Part shown: piece after piece, positions 22,256 through 34,799 of the stretch
Layout of the letters: every line of letters starts with the position of its first letter
Position numbering within the stretch: the stretch's first letter is position 1
Assembly: GCA_029215795.1 (NCBI GenBank)
Contig: JARDYH010000002.1
Coordinates: 274,978,310 to 275,042,309 of the forward strand
Direction of reading: 5' to 3'
Length of the DNA: 64,000 nt
DNA from: Anniella stebbinsi
Taxonomy: Eukaryota > Chordata > Lepidosauria > Squamata > Anniellidae
Notes under the pieces: model-generated
What the model saw: the letters and a program-made list of their open reading frames with translations, nothing else
Told to the model about the DNA's origin: nothing
Databases searched by the model: none
Program-made: the position numbers and the translations under genes

Positions 22256-22600
22256 TCAGAACAGATAAAAGGAAGGACTTCTTCACACAGCACATAGTTA
22301 AACCATAGAAATCACTATGATAAGATATAGTGAAGACCACCATTTAGATGGTTTTAAAAGGAGATTGGTCAAATTCCTGGAGGATAAAACTATCAAAGGC
22401 TACTAGTCCTGATGGTTTTATGCTACCTCCAGTATCAGAGGCAGTATGCCTATGTACACCAGTTGCTGGGGGACATGGATGGGAGGGTGCTGTTGCATTC
22501 ATATCCTGCTTGTGGGTTTCCCATGGGCAGCTGGTTGGGAGAGAAGGCTGGACTACATGGCCTGATCCAGCATGGCTCTTCTTATATCCTTAACTTGTTT
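22256..22600 (+). mobile_element. Retroposon-like repeat, copy 1
   Basis: The tract from about 22256 to GGCCTGATCCAGCATGGCTC corresponds in reverse to 60262-60460, and its middle (CCAGTTGCTGGGGGACATGG) recurs at 35890-36010. It is an interspersed repeat. I suspect an old non-LTR retroelement remnant but cannot classify it. Confidence 0.6.
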
Positions 22601-25600
22601 TGACCATAAATTTGAGATATTTGAAGAATGGGGGGGGGGGCTGAATCTCCATCCCGTTTTGTTCAGTACATGTATCCAGAGAATATTGGTTCTGTTTTGT
22701 GTAAGTGACCAGGTACAGAAGCAGAGAAGCTGACACATTCTTTCCAGATCATGTAAAATGAATCAATCCATCCATCCAACAAGGTTAGAGAGTATGATTA
22801 TTATTATTATTATTTTGCAAATCATTCTTTACAGTCTCAATCCTATGCATGTTTACACAGAGGCAAGCTTTGCAGACATCAGTGAGAAGTAGTGCACAGG
22901 ATTTCAGCCACACCACCCTTGGTGAATGGTTCATTGGATGCCTGGTATCACTTGCACAGGATCCTAACTACTCCAAGGAAACTTAATGGAGGGGGGTAAT
23001 TCACATAATTTCCCCCCTTGATATCTTGCAAAGATGAGAGAACTTGTTGCATTTGCAGTTGTATTGTGCTGTGTGGTGCCCTCAGAGCAATAGGTGAAAG
23101 GGTAGCCAGATGGTGCTGAAGGGCCCCTTCAAGAGATGGGAATGTCATAAAGTATGAATACAACATGCATTGTTCTATTTCATAGGAGTGCTATGCATAG
23201 TTATCTGTGTATGCTAACTAAGTTATTAGTAATAGAATGGATTAGATATGTGTGCTATAAATGCAAAAACATGTTCTTGGAACTGGGGCAAAAAAACTTG
23301 CCACAAGTGGGTTTGTTAACTGTTGGAAGTAAAATAAAAATAAAAATAAAGCTTATTAGCTCGTAAGAAGATAAACCTTCACTAGGGTGCTTCTAAAGAT
23401 GCCAGTAAACCTGGCTGCATCAAGGAAAGATCCTCCTGAGGTCATGAGTAGGAGTTATGACTAAGTCCAAAAAGTCAAGGTGCAAAGATGTGTGTTTAAG
23501 ATAAAAGGAACCCAGACACCTTTCTTGGTGCCCTACCCCTCCCACTTAAAAACCAAACAAAACACACATTTATTTACCAGTTGCTGGGATTGCTGTGAAA
23601 TGGGTTTATGTTGGTGCTGAAACCTGTGGGTTCAAAGGAATTGTTTAGTGTACTAGGGTTCAGACTCTACCTCTGTCTTGTACTTAGATGTTTGGGCAGG
23701 TTACTTGTCCTTAGCCATAGCAGCCATTTTTTGGTAGTGCATAGGACAATTTCTAAAATTGCCCAATGTGCCCACTGTTCAGAAAAGTTGCCTATCCCTG
23801 GCTTATGTCCATTGAAACCTTTCTCTTCTGTAGTTTCCTCTTTACTGGGGAAATTCCTTTATAGAATCTGGTTCAGAGCAGACATTGTCATTGAAAGCTG
23901 TGGTGTTTTGTCTGAAAGTATGATGATTCACCCGTTAGGTACTCAAAAGGCTAATGAACCTTTAACACTCTCTTTGAGCTTTGCATTTCCTTAACAAATG
24001 TACAACAGCTGGTAATAATACCGGTTACAATGAATAAGAAATTGAGAAAATAATATAGTTATAAATAATGACACAAGCAATGTTTGATCACCTTGGTCCA
24101 GATTCACTTGCAATTAACTGTTCCTTTCTTTTCCTTATTAAAATAAAAGATAAGTGTCATTTATTCTACCACAAAAACTGGAGTTTAGGGGCCAGTGGGA
24201 AATCAGTTCAGAGATTTTTCAGATTTGCTAGTTTTCTTTTGTAGGTGAGTATGCCCAGGAGGCCTACTCAGGGAACCAGAAGGATTAACAGATTAAATTA
24301 TCTCAAAAGATTTCTACCACCCTGAATGGCAGGAACCTTGGAACAATTCCTTTTCTCTTCTTCCTTCTTTGATTGCATTTGAAATGGAGGTTTAAGATTG
24401 GCTATATCCAGCTGGGCAACTAGCTTTGAATTACAAATGCTAATATTTCAAAATTGTGAAACCAGGAAAAAAATTCTGCACTCTTCCTCAGTAATAACAC
24501 AACCACTGGGAAATTTAATTTTTATACATTATGTTCTGTTTCAGTTGCTGTAATTAGAAAGATATTTAGCCTTGTTTGCCACAGTCTTTGTAAAATACAG
24601 TTCATTTCCACTTGGATCAGTGCTCTCACCTTAGCAAATGGGGTTGTTTTTAAAACTGTCCCACTTTGTACAGGACTCAGTGGGTTGGTTGGCTGGTTAA
24701 TTATTGACTTAGTGTGCAAATTTAGAAGTTCTAATAGCAAGCATCAAACTCTGCACAAAAATATGCTCTACACACCAAAGGTGTGTGGATTGGCCAACAC
24801 TCAATAGGATTCCAGTCCAGAAACAGTTCTTAATGCCAGGGCTCAAGCTGGAATATGAGCAATGATAATATGGAAATGTTTCCTCTGAGCAAGTGAAGAG
24901 TATGTTCCACTCACTTTGACCAACCACTGCCCATGCACGCATACCTAGAATTAAGGATCATGTATTCCAAATCTGAGCAGGCAGCTTCAAGGCACTCTTG
25001 AACCCAAGGATTTCTGTTGTTATGAATTAACAGCTGTGTTTAGAAGCCCTGCAAGATTTGCTTCCTCAGTCTTGCAAATGAGCCCACAGAAGCCCATAAA
25101 CATGTGTTATTAACCTGCCTGTCCATACAAACCTATGTTAGCCATTTGTGACTCATGGGAAGCCGGCAAGAAAAAAAAAGAATAGAAACCATTCTCTTCC
25201 AATTTACAAACACTTTCCTGTTTGGTCACCTGGAGGAGATTCATACTCACCACAGGCAACCAAGCTAGTTGCTTTTTGCAGACCTGTGAGAGTTTTACCT
25301 TACCACCACACAAAAAATGTACAACTTTTATATCAGCTGTGAGCTTCTTTGTAGGCAAGCATTTCTTTTCCAATCCTGGAAGCTTTCAAACATCTGCTAA
25401 TTGGACTGAATGTATTAAAGGTACATAAAATTTTGCAGTCTACATGACTTACTGAAAAGATTGAAAATAGCTATTCTGGTCATTTTCTTTTTAATCATAA
25501 GTACACCATTAGAGACACCAACTTGCATGCTTTGCTTCGCACTCTACAAACGAGAAATTAAAATTTAAGAACAAGAATCTGCCTGAACAAAGAACAGAAC

Positions 25601-25937
25601 AAAACATCTACAAAAAATTAAGTATGTACTTAGGTCAGCAGTAAAATGCAAAAGATCTTTGCTCAGCGAGTATAGACTACTTCACTTCCATTCCTGCAGA
25701 TCAAAACAAGCCGTCTGATTTTGAAAGATGACCATTCTTCTTACATCCATTTTGGCAAAACGTTCAAGTGAAATTGTCCATTTGAGAAGAACAATTTGGC
25801 ACTTCCTTCAGTTGGAAGGAAATAGAACAAATACAGACAAGTGCCAGGACATCACAAACTGACATAAATTAGCACAAGACATGCATCCTGAATTCTTGAC
25901 ACTAAAATGCAAAGTCTCATTTAGTGGAATAACCATG
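22601..25937. other. Unassigned A+T-rich DNA
   Basis: Contains an (ATT)n tract at about 22796-22815, a family J-like stretch near 22835-22885 and an (AAAAT)n tract near 23330-23350. The open frames, including 128 codons at 23608-23994, lack any domain. I see no gene. Confidence 0.4.
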
Positions 25938-25938
25938 T

Positions 25939-25977
25939 TTTACTAATGCCGCAATCCTAAGATGCGGCATTAGTAAA
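25939..25977. repeat. Perfect 15-bp hairpin
   Basis: TTTACTAATGCCGCA (25939-25953) and its exact complement (25963-25977) flank a 9-base loop. It opens a CpG-richer segment. It could be two transposon termini left face to face, or a regulatory hairpin. Confidence 0.75.
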
Positions 25978-26214
25978 CGACGTCTCTTTGGTGCCTGTTT
26001 CTGATAATATGTGCTTTTTCCTATATTCGTATTTACGTCTAATAGCGGTACAAGAGAGCCGTTAAGGCGAATTACGGGCATGATAAAATGTACTTTACAA
26101 TTGTTTATATGCGGAGTTTCGCTGTAGAGTCGGTTCAGGGATGTATGTTTGAAAGTGGAAAAATTGATGAAAGCACCGCCCTGTCTCCTGATGGTACCTC
26201 CCCTGGACTTTCCT

Positions 26215-26400
26215 GCAGTTCGTTAACCCCGCCCACCTGACTTTCTTGCTGTTGCCTGTCCAATCACAATCGCACGTGACTTTGCATGTGGGTACGATTG
26301 CTAAACATTGGATGTGCCTACCATTACAGTTGTTAGCAGGGCAGCATTGGCTTTGAGACCTATTGTAAAACCATAAAAGCATCATTTTCCCAGGTACTTG
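26215..26400 (+). promoter_or_regulatory. Promoter-like cluster
   Basis: In order there are a GC box (CCCCGCCC), a CCAAT box (GTCCAATCAC), an E-box (CGCACGTGAC), an inverted CCAAT (CATTGGCT) and a TATA-like ATAAAAGC near 26371. Together they resemble a small eukaryotic promoter reading to the right. No transcript evidence is available. Confidence 0.4.
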
Positions 26401-27190
26401 TCAGCCCTGGCGAGAACCCACCCGCAGAGCGTCCACCCTTCTATTCCTCCCGCCAAGAATCCACCGCTGTACACGCTACTTCACCATGCTTGTGGCAGCT
26501 GCCCCTTATCTCCTGCACCCTAGCAACCTTGGCCATCTTGGAAATGTGCTGCTTCAAGGGCAAATTTTTGTGTTGCCTTTCCGTTACAATATTGCACTGA
26601 TGTCCCAGTTCCGTACAAACTTCCCATTATTCTGTCTGTCTCCAGACCCCAAGATGCCAGCTAGCAATGGTTCCGGGCTGCCCATCGCTGAGTGGGCTAG
26701 AGGGCAACCTCACCATCCAAGCAAGTGACTGGGCAGAGGGGAGTGTGGGATGGCTGGGCGCTGCCCCCTCAAAAACCCCTGGCTGGCACTGATGTCTCTT
26801 TGTCCCCCTCTTCCCCACACAGTGCAGCTGCTATTATTCCACCTAGCTGTACTCAAGAGGCAGAAGGATCGGTTGCAGCTGTGCCTCTGCAGTATGGTGC
26901 TCTCATTGCGTGTCTTCCAGCATTTAATGAGGAGACTTGAGCGTATAGTCTGGCATGCCAACCGGCAGTGACATTAGAATGACCGGGCAGGGACACCCCC
27001 CCCCAATGTGTGAGCAGCAGCTGTGACATGGCATCTGTGAACTGACATTCCTTCCCATGTGACTGTTGTCGTTTGCCTTTAAGCCCCTGTCTTGCCCCCC
27101 CCCCCCGCGGTGTGCCTTTCGGATTACTCCACCCACACTTTGCAATGGGCTTGTGCCCACATGTAACCATTTCTAGAATAAAGATATTGC
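26400..27190 (+). other. Compact candidate transcription unit of unknown identity
   Basis: Downstream of the promoter-like cluster is an ATG at 26486 opening an 80-codon frame. The 26638-26646 region (TCTGTCTGTCTCCAG) and 26795-26822 (pyrimidine tract ending ACACAG) look like splice acceptors. A second frame (26750-26971) ends in a Leu/Arg-rich segment, VLKRQKDRLQLCLCSMVL to RRLERIVWHANRQ, which could form helices. An AATAAA lies at 27178-27183. I do not recognise the protein. It could be an accessory gene of a DNA transposon, an exon-bearing pseudogene, or chance. Confidence 0.3.
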
Positions 27191-27508
27191 AGCAGTGGGT
27201 TCTCAGTACTAAATGGTCATTTTGGTGCGATACACACACACACTATCACACACATAACTTCCCAGTAAAGCAATGACAGAAGAGAGAGTGGGGGAGGTAA
27301 CAGGAGTAGATACGAAGCGTGATCCCCAATCCTGCGCCACGCTTCCCATGGAGCTAGTCCCTCCAATGTGCCTTACTCTTGAATAACAGCACGCACGATG
27401 ACAGCTCAATGGCAGGAACTCACTTTCACTGCATGGAAACAAGTTTCCCTGCCTTTTTCCAGCCAGGATCCCAGCAAGGGAGCAGGGAGGTGGGAGGGAA
27501 GCCTTAGC

Positions 27509-27827
27509 TAGGCTGACCATCTGAAAAGGAGGACAGGGCTCATATAACTTTAACAGTTGTAGAGGAAAGGGAATTTCAGCAGGTGTCATTTGTATGCAAT
27601 TAGTACCTGGTGAAATTCCCTCTTCATCACAACTGTTAAAGGTGCAGGCACTATACTAGAGTGACCATATACAAAAGAAGGCAGGGCTCTGCAACTTTAA
27701 CTGTTGTGATGAAGAGGGAATCTCACCAGGAACTAATTGCATACAAATGACACTGGTTGAAATTCCCTTTTCTCTACAGCTGTTAAAGTTATATGAGCCC
27801 TGTCCTCCTTTTCAGATGGTCAGCCTA
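27509..27827. mobile_element. Family G hAT-like foldback MITE
   Basis: The element runs from TAGGCTGACCATCTG to CAGATGGTCAGCCTA, so the ends are exact inverted repeats. Most of the two halves pair (AGGAGGACAGGGCTCATATA with its complement). It is flanked by CCTTAGC at 27502-27508 and 27828-27834. A 7-8 bp duplication is what hAT insertions leave. Inner TAGAGTGACCATAT suggests that two related units are joined head to head. Confidence 0.8.
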
Positions 27828-27834
27828 CCTTAGC

Positions 27835-29269
27835 AGACCTCAAATTTTATTCAAAATGAGTAACACACATCCTTATTCCAACCCCCTTGCTTCCTGTAGA
27901 ACCAGCTCCATGTGAGTAGCCACACGTCTCGACGAAAGAAAGATCCCAGTGGGGATTTAAAAGAAACTTCAAGTACTGGTAACTTAAGGTCAGCCACTAC
28001 TGACCAGTCAAGTCAAGGGAAGAAGAAGGAAGTAGGAGGGTGGAGGGAGGAAATGACAAAGCAAGCATTGGATCAATCCCCTTCCACATTGTCCACAACT
28101 GGGAGTGGTAGCCAGAGAAGGGGCGGGCATTCACTCATGACATCACAAGCCCTGCCCACCAAACTACACCCACGATTAGCATTAATCCAAATGGGCAGTG
28201 GAGGTTTACACAACCAAAATGCGAACGAACGTCGGAGAAACATTAAAAGTCGCGTTTAATCGACACCTTGGAAACACGCGTTAATGGAGGCTAGCATACA
28301 TGTCTGATCTGTGCCCCGCTCGTGTGTACAAAATGACATAAGAACGAAGTAAAGGCGACCCAAATAAGCCGTGAAGAGGTACCCCTAGACACACTGACCT
28401 GGCAGAAAGTCTGCTGTACTACTTAGGATTTACTTCTGAGTAGACATGCATAAAATGGCACTGCATGAAACTGAGTTACTGTGGAGAATACCAAATTAGT
28501 ACTGTATACATGCCTATGTCTATTTTAATGTAAGGCTCCCTGAGTTCAATGGGACTTTCCATGGTGAGTATAGGATTACAGCTTTAAGCCAAGGGAGTGG
28601 AACCATAGACCTGCAGGCCAATTCTAGTCCACCTGGCTCTCTAGGATGCCCCAGAGGTCCATGCCCCTTCCCCAGGCCCCAACTTCTTTCTCCCAATTAT
28701 CTATCACCTTGATTTTGCACGTTTCTACACCAATTCTAAAAATTTGAAATGCTTCTCCTAAGAGTTATTTACTTTATAGCAACACTCTGTCTTTGGCATT
28801 CAAAAAGACAGTTTCACAAGAGGTACTAATGAACCTTCTGCAGCTTTAAGGGACATATTTCATTTCTACTTGGCACTTTGGGGCTTTGACTGGTCAACAG
28901 AGCAGCATTTTCTGTTTGCTGCACTTCAGGCTTTACCTTCCAGCTCAAGACACTGAGCTCAAGGACCACAAACTGGAAGGTCTAAATTTGGATACAACCA
29001 CCCTTGCCTCCAATCTCACCCTGGTAGTAGCTGCACCTCAATGGTCCCTGTGTCACAGAAGCTGCCCTCCAGTTAACAAGCAGTTCGTCTGGAGTGACTG
29101 ACCAAGCAGAGAAGCAAATATGTAGGTATGGTGAAAATAGGATGTCCGCGTGCTGGGTCACCATATAGAGATGAACATATTTGGGTGGGTTACCATACAA
29201 ATTTTATGGATATTAGTCTATAAAATCAAAGCACAAAATCTAATACAACAGAAAACCAGCAGCAGAAAA
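27835..29269. other. Unassigned DNA with a CpG-richer stretch
   Basis: 28195-28390 is locally CpG-rich (GCGAACGAACGTCGG, AGTCGCGTTTAATCGAC) in an A+T-rich setting, like the flank near 25975-26080. A family J-like palindrome lies at 28425-28585. A 115-codon frame (27912-28259) has no recognisable domain. Confidence 0.35.
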
Positions 29270-29530
29270 TAAAATCAATATAACAAAGCTTACAGAGGCA
29301 CCAAAATGCCACAAAACAGAAAGCTCTAGGAAGATCTAGATCACTAAAAGGTTTTATGATTGAAATTCCTCAGAAAATAATTAATAATAATAATAATAAT
29401 AATAAGGCTTCACCTGGTGCTGAAGAGACCAGAATGTGGGTACTAGGTTAGCCTCACTACAGAGAACATTCCATAACTGGGGTCCCCACTGTCTTCCATA
29501 GCCACCCATTGCACCCTGCATTAGGCAGAA
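29270..29530 (-). mobile_element. L2-like LINE 3' region
   Basis: A central (AAT)n tract at 29382-29405 and flanking CCATAGCCACCCATTGCACC resemble the minus-strand 3' part also seen at 35410-35750. Coding sequence is too decayed to read. Confidence 0.4.
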
Positions 29531-29959
29531 ACACAACATAATGTGCTATGATTTGAAAAAAGGGATGGATGAATCTGCCAATTTCTGTTTCTCTGAGTTT
29601 TTAATTTTTCCATTTTAACTTTAGTTTGTTTTGTTTTGTAACAATTTCAAAAAGAAGTTTGCATGAAAATTCACATGCATTTTTGTCCAGGTTTTTCCTA
29701 ATACAAGCATTCTTGTATACACAATCTTTCCTAATATATGCATTGCTGCAAGCAATTTCTCCCAGTGTAATGCATTTTAACATCATTTTCATTAATATGC
29801 ACATGTTTGTATGCACTTTCCCTGATATACACATTTTTTTATTGGAGCATTCCATCGCAAAATTCACAGAAGTGCAAATTTTGAAGGATAACTGAATTAT
29901 AGCTATAGGTTTCAAAGGGCAAAATTGAGTAAGTTTAGATTAAAATGCAATTTGAATGA

Positions 29960-30125
29960 TTTATTATTTATTACATTATTATTTATTACATTTCTATACC
30001 ACCCCATAGCTAACGCTATCTGGGCTCTTAAATTTTGTATATTGATTTTTAATGATTAAAATATTAAACACTAAAAAAATCAATATACAAAATTTAAAAC
30101 CATAAAAACATAAAATAGACAAGGT
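29960..30125 (-). mobile_element. L2-like tail containing a 23-bp hairpin
   Basis: ACATTTCTATACCACCCCAT is the LINE-tail signature. Inside are exact complementary arms at 30028-30050 and 30075-30097 (TTAAATTTTGTATATTGATT is the start of the left arm) around a loop of 24 bases. Confidence 0.55.
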
Positions 30126-31904
30126 ACAAATATTTTTCTGCCATCCCCAATTTAAAATGACCACCACGCAGAGTCTGTTTGTGTTTAGCTACCTTTGATC
30201 TCAGGGGTGGGAGATGATGTTGGACTACAGCCTCCATCATCCTTGATCATTCACCATGGTAGCTGGGGCTGATGGAAGTTGGAGTCTAAAATATCTGCTT
30301 TATCTGCTTGCTAGTCCCTTAAAGCATAAGGCCTATATGGGTATACAGCAGACTCAAAATTGCTATGATCAATTAAGCCCAAGGAAGAGTTCTTCTTGCT
30401 TGCATTGTATGAAATATCATCTTCTCAAGGCCACTCTTCAATAAAAATCACGTGCCAACCTCCACAGCTGCTTACCAGCTAAATAATAATAACTATCAGG
30501 AGATGCAGTTATGGCTCTCACATCTGTCTTGACCTTAATAAGACATGGTGTGTTTTGGTTCACATACAGTCCTTTCAAAGCAATGCTGAAACCAATCATA
30601 GCAAGTATTTGGGCCCAGAAGAGGAAGTAAAAACGTCACAAGACGAGCAACAGCTTGCAGGAATGTCGTAAGGAAGCTTTCCTGTATAGTTTAAAATAAA
30701 TAGCTAAATTATATGCTGTTCTTGGCTAAGATTAGCAGCTGTTTCTTCTTGAATGAGTATGGTGAGACAGTGATTTCTTTATAACACTCTTTTGCCTTTG
30801 GTAGCTGTGATTACTCATGGAGAAAAAGGCATTGTTACCTTACTCACAATGCTTTGGAATCTTATACACTTGCTTAATAATACTGTACAGTCTACAATTA
30901 ATCTCTTGGCCAAGATTTTTTTAAAAAAAATCAGTGAGTAAAAGTTAGATTTGTATAACATATTAAAGTGACATATCCTTATCTAAAATTAAAACTGAGT
31001 TGTTGGTATTGTTTGTTTGGATCGTTTAGGGCAATGTAGCTTTGGAAGTTGAGTTTTACAATATGTCACTGGGTGTACCAGATATCAGACTTCACAGAAA
31101 CCTTGCTTGCTTCCTAAACAAATTGCAACAAGGTAACACCCATAGTATTATAAAAGGTGATGAAATATGGGATGTATAAGGGACTTGAAACAAAATTTTG
31201 CAGGGTGGAGAGTTCGTATTCACTGTTCCAGTTAGTCGTCCGGTCATGTCTTCTTCCACAATGCTCCATTCCATTTCCACCCACACAAAACAGTCAAATT
31301 TCCAATGCAGACTTTTGGATATATATTCTTAACCCACTAGCAGGAACGGGCAAATTTCAGGGAAAAGCAGTGTGTGGGAGGAAAGATTTAACCCTCTCTT
31401 CCTGGAATTCTATAGTCCCAATCTGAATTAGGGCCGCATCCTACTTAACAGAGGACTGTCCTCTGCCAGCTCTCCAAAATAATGATCTGTACAGAAGGAC
31501 TCCTGGCCACCCTATCCTAGTGGCATCCTCTAGCTGCAGTAATTGAACTTCATTCAAGCTATAGTAGCAACATGGGCATAATGGAATGTCCTGTGCTAGA
31601 ACTATACCCTCTGTAGAAGGCTGTAGAGTGGAGCAGCCACCTTAGGCAGGTGATTTTGGCAGTCATGGATAGATAGTAAATTATTTGTTATTTAATTTAT
31701 TATTATTGCATTTTAATGCTGGGAAGAATAGGTGACTCAGGTACCAAAATAATTTGACTAGCCTTAAATATTATGCACAATGATTTGTGGGGGAGGGCAG
31801 AGGGGGAGCGACAACTGCTGTTCAACCTCCGGCACCAAAATATTTTTGGCCATCCCTGCCAACCATAGCATCCACCCCAGAGAGGATATGAGCAATTTTA
31901 TCCA
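30126..31904. other. Unassigned DNA
   Basis: A family E-like palindrome lies at about 30195-30290 (ACTACAGCCTCCATCATCC). The rest has no feature I can name. Confidence 0.4.
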
Positions 31905-32758
31905 ATAATAATGATAATAATAATAATAAATTTATTTCTTACCCGCCTCTCCGTTTGGATTGAAGCAGGGTACAACAGTAAATATAAAATATGATAAAAT
32001 ATATAAAACTGATTAAAAACATAGCTCACATTATTAAAATAGCAATAAAACATCCTAAAAAACATCCTAAAAATATTCTAAAATCCCACTGGATATGCCT
32101 GCCAGAAGAGACCAGTCTTTATAGCTTTCTTAAATTCTAAAAGACTGTTAAGTTGACGAGTGTCTTCCGGCAGGCCATTCCACAGACTGGGAGTGGTAGA
32201 AGAGAAGGTCCTCTGGGTAACGGTTGTCGGCCTAGTCTTAGCCGACTGTAGTAAGTTCTTCCCAGAAGACCTGAGTGTACGGGGCGGATTGTATGGGAGA
32301 AGGCGATCCCACAGGTAACCTGGGCCCAAATCATGTAGGGCTTTAAAGGTAATGACCAACACTTTGTACTTTGCCCAGAAACTAATTGGCAGCCAATGGA
32401 GCGATTTTAAAGCTAGCGTAATATGGTCACCTCTAGGTGTACCGGTGACCAACCTGGCTGCCAGATTTCAAACTAGTTGAAGTTTCCGGACTAGGCACAG
32501 AGGTAGCCCTATGTACAGCGCATTGCAGAAGTCGAGCCTCGAAGTTACCAGCATGTGCACTACCGTCTTTAGGTCTTTCAACTCTAGGAAGGGACGCAGC
32601 TGACGTATCAGCCGAAGCTGATAGTAGGCACTCCTGGCAGTTGCATCTATCTGGGCTGTCATTTGGAGCACCCCCAAGCTGTAAACACAGTCTTTCAGGG
32701 GGAGTGTAACCCCATCCAGAACTGGTTGACACACCTCCAAACCCAGGTTGTGGCCTTC
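31905..32758 (-). mobile_element. Second L2-like LINE fragment
   Basis: A minus-strand copy with an (AAT)n tail at 31905-31930 and a 3' UTR. Its coding part is closely similar to the 11745-12780 element but starts further downstream. The two copies share all the main C-terminal blocks. Confidence 0.85.
32078..32740 (-). pseudogene. L2-like ORF2 C-terminal fragment (frameshifted)
   Basis: Two adjoining frames cover the same region as the ORF2 fragment in the Ngaro-like element. 32740-32468 gives LTSRLDFCNALYIGLP and KLQLV, and 32452-32078 gives LHWLPISFWAKYKVL, LPYNPPRTLRSSGKNLL and WNGLPEDTRQL. The frameshift near 32460, where the other copy reads QNMAARLV, and a short deletion near 32670 break it. 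The polymerase catalytic motif is not included. It is a dead 5'-truncated copy, older than the one at 11745. Confidence 0.8.
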
Positions 32759-32907
32759 ACATCCTGGGTTTGTGCTTCAGAGTGTTGCTGAAGTTTCAGG
32801 AGGCACTGCACCACAGTTCCATTGCTTGGCACTGCATATTCTTACCTTCACTGTGTGTGGTATCACCAACTGATATACTGACTAGCAGAGTTTATACTTA
32901 TTACAAC

Positions 32908-33030
32908 AGGGGTAAGGGACCTGTGGCCCTCCAGATGTTGTTAGACTCCAACACATGCTGGCTGGGGATGATGGGAGTTGACATCCAACAACATTTGGAC
33001 AGCCATAGGTTCCTTACCCCTGCTTTACAA
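32908..33030 (+). repeat. Family E palindromic repeat
   Basis: The ends GGGGTAAGGGACCTGTGGCC and AGGTTCCTTACCCCTGC are complementary, with CTGGCTGGGGATGATGGGAG in the middle. One of the clearest copies. Confidence 0.75.
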
Positions 33031-34799
33031 TGTGTGTTGCTCTAATTGCTTTCTCAGATCTAATATTGTTCTTTGCTACATCTGATGCATTGAAGAATCA
33101 CAACCCCCCCTCTATCTCTCATAATTGAAACTTCAGAAGACCACCATAAAAGTGGCAGCCAGTTGTGATGAGAGACAGCTAGATTGTTCTTGGTTTTGGA
33201 TAGCAGATGTTTGGAAGAAAACTACCAGGATGGTTGATAGGAAGATAATGATACTTGGGAAAGCAGAAGGCATAGCAGATGTTGTGCTTAGTAGGAGCAG
33301 GTATCTGGCAGTATGAGAATCAAAGCTGGTTTCCCCTTGTGCCTGATATCTAACAAACAATTGTGGCACAGGAAAAAAGGACTGGGCTTGCAACTGCTGG
33401 TTGAAATATTATGGCCTGCATCCTTGCCATATTTCCCCAATTAAATGCTCATGCCCTTTTGCCTTGCTCCTTCCGGCGACCAGATTAATAAGTCTATCAA
33501 ATGATGTGAGAAAGGTAGCTCAGAAAAGCCTCATTCTCTGGAGATTTTCGAATGAAAAAGAGCGCATGGCTACAGAACAGAATGCATATGAGAGAGTGTT
33601 AGACTTTGACAATTCCTCTCCTTAAAATGACACAAGACCAACATTATCTCTCGGCACCAAATGCCATGTCAATGCCAGCAACTGACAAAAGAAAAAAGAA
33701 CAAAACCTGAACCGCTATGCCACTTCATTATTATTGAAGGCCAAAAAATGAGAAAGTTATTCCCATTGTGAGAAACCTGATTTCAGATCGCAAAGGGCAG
33801 CACGTGTTTATACTCTGAAATAAAATTGTATATCAAAAGGAATACTAATACAGAGTCTGCATTTTATATTTCATATAACTGCATAATGGTAGATGGATTT
33901 GTTATACCAGTTCTCAAGCGCTACCATTTATTCAATAAATGATGGGATCTGCGATTTGGAAAGCCTTACCATGCCAGCCATGCTGCACTGGCTTTTCCGT
34001 TGCCATCCCACAGTAGCCCATTCATATTGAGCAGCAAAAAAATAGAGCTCTACAAAAGTGGCCTTTCCTGCATCAGGTCTAGGAGGGACCACTGGCTGAG
34101 TCCTATTGCCTCTTGCAAGTGAACCACCTTTTGAGGCTCCACTTCCCGCATGGAGCAGAAACAACCTGACAAACCTGTCTTTAATTATATTAGCTTGTAT
34201 CCTAAGGGAAGCTAATTTAGGAAGTTCACAGAAAAAAACTCCCAATTTCCTATACCCACCCCTGCAACCCCTCAAAAGCCTTTCTGGAAGCAACGGGGCC
34301 CTTTTGAACTATATGGGTTGTGCTGTGGGGGGACCCTGAGGGAGGGGGGAATTTCCCCTTGGATTGGTCTGAGATACGTTAACTAAAGGAAGTTCAGAGA
34401 ATGAAAGTTTACCCTCCCCCTCCCCCAGTAGGGCCCTTGTGCCACAAACTTCCAAAGAGGGTTGGGGGTGTCACAGGGGGGTGCAGGGGGAAGAGAGGAT
34501 CAGAAACTTCCCTTCTGTGAACTTCCTTAATTTATCTTAGGATCCAGGCTCTTATGTTTTTGAGAAAACGATACAGCATTTATTCCTTGTTTTCTTCTTC
34601 AGGCTTGTTCACAATTTGGAAAGAATAGCAAGCAAACATTTATAAATGGGTAGGTGGCTCTCCTCCTGCCTTTGCTACTTCCGTTTATACTAACAATGGA
34701 ATTACTGAAGTGTAGGCAGAGAAGAAACCAAATTATTCAATTACCACAATTAACCCCAAAAGACACTGATCACATGATTGCAGCATAGTTAAGCTAAGG
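33031..34799. other. Unassigned DNA
   Basis: Open frames up to 121 codons (33928-34293) show no domain. No repeat with both ends could be found. Confidence 0.4.

Noticed and set aside
23608..23994. 128-codon plus-strand frame as a gene
   Set aside because: The composition is unremarkable and no motif, splice context or repeat homology supports it.
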